This document shows, in pieces, positions 1-6,322 of a DNA stretch of 14,387 nucleotides. The stretch spans positions 1-14,387 of the forward strand of contig JAUVNM010000013.1 in assembly GCA_030599705.1 (NCBI GenBank), read 5' to 3'. The stretch is from Gammaproteobacteria bacterium. Lineage in GTDB: Bacteria; Pseudomonadota; Gammaproteobacteria; UBA9214. Numbering within the stretch: position 1 is the first letter of the stretch; every line of letters begins with the position of its first letter. The position numbers and the translations under genes are program-made. The notes under the pieces were generated by a model. That model did not search any database, had not been told where the DNA came from, and saw only the letters and a list, made by a program, of their open reading frames with translations.

Positions 1-106
1 TACTTTTTTTAACCATGGCTCGTATCTTCCTGATAATCGGCTTAACTTACCTCACCCGGGTAATAAGGGTCAATTAAGAGCCCGTCCTTCCTTAAAGACA
101 GGAGGG

Positions 107-135
107 TTGACGGCTATTCGTTGCTCGGCTAAAGT
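107..135 (+). promoter_or_regulatory. Predicted sigma70 promoter of the rubrerythrin gene
   Basis: A -35 hexamer TTGACG (107-112, 5 of 6 to consensus) is followed by exactly 17 bases and a -10 hexamer TAAAGT (130-135, 4 of 6). The predicted start of transcription is near 142, giving a leader of about 70 bases before the rubrerythrin ATG at 213. The PerR-like inverted repeat at 144-158 lies immediately downstream, so a bound repressor would block this promoter. The call rests on hexamer match and spacing only. Confidence 0.55.
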
Positions 136-143
136 AAACGTAC

Positions 144-158
144 TTAGACTCATTCTAA
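144..158. promoter_or_regulatory. PerR/Fur-family operator-like inverted repeat
   Basis: TTAGACTCATTCTAA is a 7-1-7 inverted repeat (TTAGACT, C, ATTCTAA) with 6 of 7 arm positions symmetrical. It has the architecture of the PerR box described in Bacillus (TTATAATNATTATAA) and matches 12 of its 14 defined positions. It overlaps or directly follows the predicted transcription start of the rubrerythrin gene, the usual place for a repressor. Rubrerythrins are known PerR targets in several anaerobes. Flanking direct repeats GTAAAC (134-139 and 161-166) bracket it. No regulator gene is in the window, so whether PerR or another Fur-family protein binds is inferred. Confidence 0.6.
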
Positions 159-212
159 ACGTAAACAGGGTCATGCCCCTGCTTGAAATTATACTTATTA
201 GAGGTATCAGTT

Positions 213-632
213 ATGGATTTAAAAGGCAGCTCCACTGAACAGAACCTGAAAGACGCGTTTTCCGGTGAATCCCAGGCCAACCGCCGTTACCTGTATTTTG
301 CTTCCAAGGCCGATGTCGAAGGCTACAATGACGTGGCGGCTGTTTTCCGTTCCACAGCGGAAGGCGAAACCGGCCACGCCCATGGCCACCTCGAATACCT
401 GGAGCAGGTCGGTGATCCGGCGACCGGGCTGCCGATCGGCCCCACCGGCAACAACCTGAAGGCCGCGATCGCCGGCGAGACCCACGAGTACACCGATATG
501 TATCCGGGTATGGCAAAGTCCGCGCGTGACGAGGGCTTCGACGAAATCGCTGACTGGTTCGAGACGCTGGCCAAGGCCGAGCGTTCGCATGCCAACCGTT
601 TTCAGAAGGCCCTGGATGCTCTGGACGACTAG
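213..632 (+). CDS. Rubrerythrin family protein, diiron domain only
   Basis: This is a 139-residue ferritin-like four-helix diiron protein, likely a cytoplasmic NAD(P)H-linked peroxidase component that reduces hydrogen peroxide to water. All expected metal ligands are visible: E19, E52 and H55 (ExxH), E89, E92, and E123 with H126 (second ExxH). The C-terminal rubredoxin domain (two CxxC pairs) of classical 190-residue rubrerythrins is absent, and there is no cysteine in the protein, so electrons must come from another protein. The ATG at 213 is preferred over an in-frame TTG at 183: GAGGT (201-205) lies seven bases upstream of it and the family N-terminus fits. The gene is first in a cluster with an Fe-S oxidoreductase-like protein and DUF3501, behind a PerR-like operator. 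Family assignment is secure; peroxide as substrate is inferred from family. Confidence 0.93.
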   Translation: MDLKGSSTEQNLKDAFSGESQANRRYLYFASKADVEGYNDVAAVFRSTAEGETGHAHGHLEYLEQVGDPATGLPIGPTGNNLKAAIAGETHEYTDMYPGMAKSARDEGFDEIADWFETLAKAERSHANRFQKALDALDD

Positions 633-653
633 GTACTGGTTGATTGTATGTAC

Positions 654-677
654 AGGGGGCCGGGTTACCGGCCCTCT
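654..677 (+). terminator. GC-rich stem-loop between rubrerythrin and Fe-S gene
   Basis: A 10-bp stem (654-663 paired with 668-677, one G-U pair) closes a GTTA tetraloop, 21 bases after the rubrerythrin stop. There is no T-run after it, so it is not a textbook intrinsic terminator. It could attenuate read-through or protect the upstream mRNA 3' end, which would keep the abundant small rubrerythrin message above that of the downstream Fe-S gene. Structure is read directly; the role is inference. Confidence 0.45.
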
Positions 678-720
678 GTCGTTAGGAATGAATTGTTGAG
701 AAATTCACACGGAAAGATTC

Positions 721-2064
<1,344 letters not shown>

Positions 2065-2130
2065 ACAACCCGGTATTACCGCAGAGGCGCACAGGGCGCA
2101 GAGTAAACATAAATAATAATAAACCTGGAC

Positions 2131-2157
2131 GTCATCCCCGCGAAGGCGGGGATCCAT
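2131..2157 (+). repeat. REP-like hairpin unit, left copy
   Basis: The unit forms an 8-bp perfect stem (ATCCCCGC with GCGGGGAT) around a GAAG loop, flanked by GTC and CCAT. It is the left inner arm of the larger nested element. Confidence 0.75.
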
Positions 2158-2234
2158 TAACACGGGGTACTAATAAATACTGAAGGTTCAAAAGGTTTCC
2201 GAAACTTAATCTGATTTGATTTATTAAGATGTTC

Positions 2235-2261
2235 ATGGATTCCCGCCTTCGCGGGAATGAC
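2235..2261 (-). repeat. REP-like hairpin unit, right copy inverted
   Basis: This is the inverted partner of the unit at 2131-2157. It differs at two positions that pair with each other in the hairpin: a C-G pair in the left copy is a T-A pair here. The compensatory change suggests the hairpin itself has been conserved. Confidence 0.75.
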
Positions 2262-2348
2262 AAACAGGCATACTGAATGCTTTTCACATGTGTATTCTCT
2301 GCGCTCTCTGCGGTGAACTGTACAGGCGCAGGCAATAAGGTGGTTATA

Positions 2349-2933
2349 ATGAATAAACTCACCCGCGACGATCTGTTGAGTCTCGAGAACTACGCCGGGA
2401 TCCGGCCGGAATTCCGTGCCCGTGTCATGGCCCACAAGAAGAACCGTAATGTCCGCATCGGACCTTCCGCCACGGTGTACTTCGAAGACTGCCAGACCAT
2501 CCAGTACCAGGTCCAGGAGATGCTGCGTGTGGAGCGGATATTCGAAGCCGCGGGGATCGAGGAGGAACTGGAGACCTATAACCCCCTGATACCGGATGGC
2601 AGCAACTGGAAGGCGACGTTCATGATCGAGGAACCGGATGTTGAGAAGCGCAAGGGTCTGCTTGCCGGTCTGATCGGTATCGAAGACCGGGTCTGGGTCC
2701 GGGTCAACGGGCATGCACCGGTCTTTGCCATTGCCGATGAAGACCTGGATCGGGATACGGAAGAGAAAACCTCTGCGGTGCATTTTCTGCGTTTTGAACT
2801 GACTCCCGGGATGGTCGGTGAGCTCCGTGCCGGGGTGTCGCTCGCTATGGGTATCGACCACGAGAACTACCGTTATCAGCTGGAGCCGGTCACCGGCAAT
2901 GTGCGTGCTGCCCTGCTGGCCGACCTGGATTGA
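2349..2933 (+). CDS. DUF3501 family protein
   Basis: This 194-residue soluble protein matches DUF3501 over its whole length. Family-typical stretches are visible: an N-terminal LTRDDLLSLENY, then RIGP with a following FEDCQTIQYQVQEMLR (about residues 36-60), YNPLIPDGSNWKATFMIE (about 77-94) and a GIEDRVW segment. No catalytic residues are known to me. An in-frame ATG at 2277 would add 24 residues, but it lies across the right arm of the repeat element and has no Shine-Dalgarno sequence; the ATG at 2349 has AAGGTGG (2337-2343) five bases upstream and begins at the family N-terminus. In other genomes, as I recall, this family sits beside rubrerythrin and HdrD-like genes as here, which suggests a joint function in peroxide or redox stress. 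The biochemical role is unknown. Confidence 0.85.
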   Translation: MNKLTRDDLLSLENYAGIRPEFRARVMAHKKNRNVRIGPSATVYFEDCQTIQYQVQEMLRVERIFEAAGIEEELETYNPLIPDGSNWKATFMIEEPDVEKRKGLLAGLIGIEDRVWVRVNGHAPVFAIADEDLDRDTEEKTSAVHFLRFELTPGMVGELRAGVSLAMGIDHENYRYQLEPVTGNVRAALLADLD

Positions 2934-2977
2934 TCAGGGTCGATATAACATCACCGGCGCGTTACACTGCGCCCCCC

Positions 2978-3523
2978 ATGAGAGTGAACTGCAACTGCCG
3001 GTACCGTGTGCTGGCAGTGATCCTGGTGTGTCTGTCTGCCATAGCGTCCGCTGACGAAGATGAGGGCTGGTCTAGCGGTCGTCACTATATCCCTGCCGAG
3101 GAATGGAAAGAATCGGCAGTCACCCTTCCGCGCTGGCCGGAACAGGATGATCTACTCGAGGTTTCTGTCGACAGGGCGGATTTCCCGTTTCGCGTTTATA
3201 TCGATCCGGAGTCACTCAGTATCGGCGATGAGGGTGTCGTGCGCTATGCCCTGGTGATTATTTCCTCTTCCGGCGCCTGGAATGCCACGTTTGAAGGCAT
3301 GCAATGCGGCGAGGGAGAATACCGGCGTTATGCCTACGGGTCCGGCCGGCAGTGGCAACAGGTTAGCGGATCGCCCTGGCGGCGGATCATGGATGGCGGC
3401 ATGGACGGCTATCGCTACACACTGTACCGGGACTATATGTGTGATAACGCTGGTTCCAACCCGCAGGTGCATGAGATATTGAGGAGTATCCGCTATAACA
3501 GAGATTCATCCCTTGATGACTGA
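2978..3523 (+). CDS. CNP1-like family exported protein
   Basis: This 181-residue protein has a signal peptide: a short basic start, a hydrophobic core (residues 11-22) and a likely cleavage after A23-S24-A25. The mature part carries the CNP1-like pattern: a region around SLSIGDEGVVRYALVI (80-95), then SGAWNATFEGMQC and EYRRYAYG (about 98-121). C110 and C155 could form a disulfide in the periplasm. The family function is not known. An in-frame TTG at 2930 overlaps the DUF3501 stop codon but would bury the signal peptide, so the ATG at 2978 is chosen even though its Shine-Dalgarno sequence is poor. The gene lies 44 bases after DUF3501 and 33 bases before parE, so all three may be co-transcribed. 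Confidence 0.75.
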   Translation: MRVNCNCRYRVLAVILVCLSAIASADEDEGWSSGRHYIPAEEWKESAVTLPRWPEQDDLLEVSVDRADFPFRVYIDPESLSIGDEGVVRYALVIISSSGAWNATFEGMQCGEGEYRRYAYGSGRQWQQVSGSPWRRIMDGGMDGYRYTLYRDYMCDNAGSNPQVHEILRSIRYNRDSSLDD

Positions 3524-3556
3524 TGGTGACATGCCGAGAAGCTGCCGGGGCGTCCA

Positions 3557-5443
3557 GTGAGCGGCAGTTACGATGCGGCTGCCATCGAGATCCTCAGTGG
3601 TCTCGAACCCGTGCGCAAACGCCCGGGGATGTACACGGACACGAGCCGTCCGAATCACCTGGCCCAGGAGGTCATCGATAACAGTGTCGATGAAGCGCTT
3701 GCCGGGTATGCATCGCGTATCGATGTTACCGTGTTCAAGGACGCTTCACTGGAAGTCCGGGACAACGGGCGCGGCATGCCGGTCGACAAGCACCCGGATG
3801 AGGGTATTCCGGGCGTAGAAGTCATTCTTACCCGCTTGCATGCCGGCGGCAAGTTCTCGGCCAGGAACTACTCCTTCTCCGGTGGCCTGCACGGCGTTGG
3901 TGTGTCGGTTGTCAATGCCCTGTCGAAACACCTCGAGGTCTGGGTACGGCGTGGAGGCAAGGAATACAACATGGCCTTTGCCGGTGGCGAGACCGCATCC
4001 GGGCTGGAGGAGATCGGCACGGTTGGCAAGCAGAATACCGGCACCACCTTGCGCTTCTGGCCGGACCCGAAATATTTTGATTCGCCAAAAATCTCGCTGC
4101 CCAGGCTGAAGCATGTGCTGCGTGCCAAGGCCGTGTTGTGTCCCGGTCTCGAGGTGCGGCTGAAGGACGAGGCCAGTGGTGAAAAGCTGGAATGGTGCTA
4201 TGCAGACGGCCTGCTGGATTACCTCTCCGGCGAGCTTGGCGACCACGCACGGCTGCCGGAGGAACCCTTTGTCGGCAACCTGGAAGGCAATGCCGAGGCG
4301 GCCGAGTGGGCGCTGGTATGGCTGCCGGAAGGCGGCGACCCGGTCACCGAGAGCTACGTTAACCTGATCCCGACAGTGCAGGGCGGCACGCATGTCAACG
4401 GCCTGCGCATGGGCCTGACCGAGGCGGTGCGGGAGTTCTGCGAGTTCCGCAACCTGCTGCCGCGGGGTGTGAAAATCGCCCCCGAGGACGTCTGGGACCG
4501 GGTCAGTTACATCCTTTCCGTGAAGTTGCAGGATCCGCAGTTCAGTGGCCAGACCAAGGAGCGCTTGTCTTCACGGGAATGTGCCGCGTTTGTTTCCGGT
4601 GTGGTCAAGGACGCCCTCGGTCTCTGGCTGAACCAGCATCCGGAAGCCGGCGAGAAAATTGCCTGGCTGGCGATCGAGAACGCCCAGCAGCGTCAGCGCG
4701 CCGGTAAAAAGGTGGTGCGCAAGAAGGTCACCAGCGGACCGGCCTTGCCGGGCAAGCTGGCGGACTGTTCCTCGGCGGATACGGATCGCACCGAACTGTT
4801 TCTGGTCGAGGGGGACTCGGCCGGCGGTTCCGCCAAGCAGGCGCGCAACCGCGAGTTCCAGGCAATCATGCCGTTGCGTGGCAAGATTCTGAATACTTGG
4901 GAAGTCGACCCGGCCGAGGTGCTGGCCTCCCGGGAAGTGCATGACATCTCGGTGGCCATCGGGGTCGAACCGGGATCCAGGGACACGAAAAACTTGCGCT
5001 ACGGCAAGATCTGCATTCTCGCCGATGCCGACTCGGATGGTGCGCATATTGCGACATTGCTGTGTGCATTGTTTCTGCGGCATTTCCAGGTCCTGGTAGA
5101 GGCCGGCAACGTATTTGTCGCCATGCCGCCGCTGTACCGCATCGATGCCGGCAAGGAGGTGTTCTATGCACTCGATGACGCCGAGAAGCAGGGTGTGCTG
5201 GACCGGATCACGGCCGAGAAGATCAAGGGAAAAATCATGGTTCAGCGCTTCAAGGGGCTCGGTGAGATGAACCCGATGCAGCTGCGCGAAACAACCATTG
5301 CACCGGAGACGCGCCGGCTGGTGCAGCTCACGGTGGATTCAGGGGACGATACCCACCAGCTGATGGACATGCTGCTGGCGCGCAAGCGGGCCTCCGACCG
5401 GCGCGTCTGGCTGGAGCAGAAGGGCGCCATGGCGGAAACATAA
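3557..5443 (+). CDS. parE: DNA topoisomerase IV subunit B
   Basis: This 628-residue ATPase subunit of topoisomerase IV pairs with ParC to decatenate daughter chromosomes and relax supercoils. The GHKL ATP-binding site is complete: N42 in VIDNSVDEALAG, N70-G71-R72-G73, GGKF (97-100) and GGLHGVG (109-115). The TOPRIM domain has E418 in EGDSAGG and the metal-binding D490-A-D492-S-D494 motif, followed by the conserved QRFKGLGEMNP segment near the C-terminus. Length agrees with E. coli ParE (630). The start is GTG at 3557 with a GGGG stretch (3547-3550) upstream, and the N-terminus matches the family (YDAAAIEILSGLEPVRKRPGMY). The gene lacks its own obvious promoter. It is separated from parC by about 880 bases holding repeats and a toxin-antitoxin pair. 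It is not the ParE toxin of ParDE systems. Confidence 0.98.
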   Translation: MSGSYDAAAIEILSGLEPVRKRPGMYTDTSRPNHLAQEVIDNSVDEALAGYASRIDVTVFKDASLEVRDNGRGMPVDKHPDEGIPGVEVILTRLHAGGKFSARNYSFSGGLHGVGVSVVNALSKHLEVWVRRGGKEYNMAFAGGETASGLEEIGTVGKQNTGTTLRFWPDPKYFDSPKISLPRLKHVLRAKAVLCPGLEVRLKDEASGEKLEWCYADGLLDYLSGELGDHARLPEEPFVGNLEGNAEAAEWALVWLPEGGDPVTESYVNLIPTVQGGTHVNGLRMGLTEAVREFCEFRNLLPRGVKIAPEDVWDRVSYILSVKLQDPQFSGQTKERLSSRECAAFVSGVVKDALGLWLNQHPEAGEKIAWLAIENAQQRQRAGKKVVRKKVTSGPALPGKLADCSSADTDRTELFLVEGDSAGGSAKQARNREFQAIMPLRGKILNTWEVDPAEVLASREVHDISVAIGVEPGSRDTKNLRYGKICILADADSDGAHIATLLCALFLRHFQVLVEAGNVFVAMPPLYRIDAGKEVFYALDDAEKQGVLDRITAEKIKGKIMVQRFKGLGEMNPMQLRETTIAPETRRLVQLTVDSGDDTHQLMDMLLARKRASDRRVWLEQKGAMAET

Positions 5444-5463
5444 AACAGCGGATACGTGGTCGG

Positions 5464-5617
5464 GTAGGACCCGCGCCCCGGGTGGAACACGTACAATTCC
5501 CGACGTGGCGCTGGTCCTGCGGTTTGTTGTACTACCGTCCTTTCCAGTAGGACCCGCGCCCCGCGGGGAAAGTTATTCCCGGCCGGCACCCTGAAGGGCA
5601 TAAAGGGCCGGTCCTAC
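5464..5617. repeat. REP-like palindrome cluster after parE
   Basis: Four related units alternate in orientation: GTAGGACCCGCGCC...GGAA at 5464-5487, a diverged inverse copy at 5497-5520, a clean forward copy at 5547-5570 and an inverse copy with an insertion at 5576-5617 ending in GGTCCTAC. The same family recurs at 13523-13595. The region lies between the convergent parE and toxin genes and can form GC-rich hairpins on either strand, so it may serve as a bidirectional terminator. The last unit supplies the toxin stop codon (5614-5616). Confidence 0.75.
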
Positions 5618-5961
5618 TCCAGCCCCAACACCATGGACCAGTAGCTTTCTACCTCGAGCATTTCCTGGTCGGTCAGCAGTGTCAGCAGTTCACCCGTGAA
5701 ACGGCGATTGTCAATGGTCCGTGTCTGGTCGAGCATAATGTCGGAATCCGCTTGCAATTGGTCGCGTGCCGCAATTCGATAACGCAGGGGCGCGGCAGAC
5801 TCGATCAATTGTGTCGTCAGCGGTAACACCGTGGTACTCGGGTGACCGACCTCGTTCAGCAGGTCACTTTGCATCACCAGGCAGGGCCGGATCTTGCCGG
5901 GCTCGGTGCCTTTTGAAGGGTTGAAGTTGGCGAGATAGATCGTGCCACGCTTGACCGCCAT
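5614..5961 (-). CDS. MazF/PemK-type toxin endoribonuclease
   Basis: This 115-residue protein has the MazF/PemK fold pattern: RGTIYLANFNPSKGTEPGKIRP at the N-terminus with the catalytic-type R25-P26, a VLPLTT strand with T49/T50 in the place of the catalytic threonine, and DIMLDQTRTIDNRRF (about 74-88). Members of this family are sequence-specific RNA endonucleases that arrest translation when the antitoxin is degraded. It starts five bases after the antitoxin stop codon. Its last codon and stop are inside the REP-like cluster, so the very C-terminus may have been set by that repeat. All core motifs are intact, so an active toxin is expected. Cleavage specificity cannot be read from the sequence. 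Confidence 0.88.
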   Translation of the reverse strand: MAVKRGTIYLANFNPSKGTEPGKIRPCLVMQSDLLNEVGHPSTTVLPLTTQLIESAAPLRYRIAARDQLQADSDIMLDQTRTIDNRRFTGELLTLLTDQEMLEVESYWSMVLGLE

Positions 5962-5966
5962 GCAGC

Positions 5967-6200
5967 TTACAATCCGTCTGCGTTCGCTGCGTCGAAATCT
6001 TTTGCAGCTTGTTTCGCCTGTGCGCGGGTCCTGAGCGAGGCGTCGCGCATCCGCCGCCGCAGTGCCTCGCGCTCCAGCTGCTGCTGGTAGTTGCGCACCG
6101 CATCACGGATCACCGCGCTGCGGGTCGTTTTGAGGCGTCGCGCCAGACGGGCGAGCAGGGCGTCGAATTCGCGGTCGGCCTTGACAGTAATCGTTTTCAT
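5967..6200 (-). CDS. Ribbon-helix-helix antitoxin (CopG/MazE-like)
   Basis: This 77-residue protein starts with the short beta strand KTITVKAD and continues into two helices (about 12-45), the ribbon-helix-helix DNA-binding arrangement of CopG-type regulators. The C-terminal half (46-77) is highly charged, helical and probably disordered until it wraps round the toxin. It is the first gene of a two-gene minus-strand operon with the MazF-like toxin. It likely represses its own promoter through the direct repeats at 6201-6219, which lie immediately before its start codon. A clear Shine-Dalgarno sequence is not visible upstream of the ATG. Confidence 0.82.
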   Translation of the reverse strand: MKTITVKADREFDALLARLARRLKTTRSAVIRDAVRNYQQQLEREALRRRMRDASLRTRAQAKQAAKDFDAANADGL

Positions 6201-6219
6201 GGTAATACCCAGGTAATAC
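6201..6219. promoter_or_regulatory. Candidate operator of the toxin-antitoxin operon
   Basis: GGTAATAC occurs twice, at 6201-6208 and 6212-6219, with starts 11 bp apart, about one helical turn. Ribbon-helix-helix dimers typically bind such tandem short sites on one DNA face. The repeats lie between the predicted transcription start and the antitoxin ATG. Binding is inferred. Confidence 0.5.
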
Positions 6220-6226
6220 GATATTA

Positions 6227-6255
6227 AGTATATGTAGCGGCAGCTTGTTTGGCAA
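6227..6255 (-). promoter_or_regulatory. Predicted promoter of the toxin-antitoxin operon
   Basis: Read on the minus strand, TTGCCA (6255-6250, 5 of 6) is separated by 17 bases from TATACT (6232-6227, 5 of 6). Transcription would start near 6220, about 20 bases before the antitoxin ATG. It is among the best sigma70 matches in the window and points away from parC. Confidence 0.65.
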
Positions 6256-6276
6256 GTTTACAGACCAGGATTCCGC

Positions 6277-6282
6277 TATGAT
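6277..6282 (+). promoter_or_regulatory. Possible -10 element for parC
   Basis: TATGAT lies 40 bases upstream of the chosen parC ATG (6323), but no good -35 hexamer is found at 16-18 bases spacing. parC needs its own promoter because the antisense toxin-antitoxin pair separates it from parE. Confidence 0.25.
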
Positions 6283-6322
6283 CCATGCGGACAACACGAG
6301 CAACATAATGCGGGACTTCACT

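Larger units (their letters stand above)
2078..2314. repeat. Nested inverted-repeat element, MITE-like
   Basis: Four inverted repeats share nearly one centre (about 2196-2200). The outer arms are 2078-2103 and 2297-2314 (ACCGCAGAG...GCGCAGAG against its complement; the left arm has eight extra bases). The inner 27-bp arms are 2131-2157 and 2235-2261, with two mismatches. TAATAAAT (2171-2178) faces ATTTATTA (2219-2226). The core is GTTTC-C-GAAAC (2195-2205). The interior is AT-rich, unlike the coding neighbours. No ORF or transposase is inside and I could not identify a target duplication. Outer and inner arms resemble dispersed non-coding repeats seen in many proteobacterial genomes. The element fills the whole gap between the Fe-S gene and DUF3501, and transcripts through it could form a long hairpin. 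Confidence 0.7.

Noticed and set aside
86..106. CCTTCCT/AGGAGGG stem-loop as a terminator of an upstream gene
   Set aside because: The 7-bp stem includes a wobble pair, has no following T-run and directly abuts the rubrerythrin -35 box. No gene end is visible in the first 85 bases.
183..212. TTG start adding ten residues to the rubrerythrin
   Set aside because: The ATG at 213 has a well-placed GAGGT and matches the family N-terminus. The ten extra residues have no counterpart in the family.
2277..2348. Upstream ATG start for the DUF3501 gene
   Set aside because: The extension translates the right arm of the repeat element and lacks a ribosome binding site. The ATG at 2349 has AAGGTGG at five bases.
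5464..5617. A short CRISPR array
   Set aside because: The units alternate in orientation, vary in length and have no regular spacers. The same family recurs singly elsewhere, as REP-like elements do.
3557..5961. A ParDE-type toxin-antitoxin system
   Set aside because: The parE here is the topoisomerase IV ATPase subunit. The nearby toxin is of the MazF/PemK family, unrelated to the RelE-fold ParE toxin.
6245..6322. Upstream starts for parC (TTG 6245, ATG 6278, ATG 6308)
   Set aside because: They would place the start inside or very near the promoter region and extend the protein beyond the normal ParC N-terminus. The ATG at 6323 gives 753 residues and aligns with homologues.
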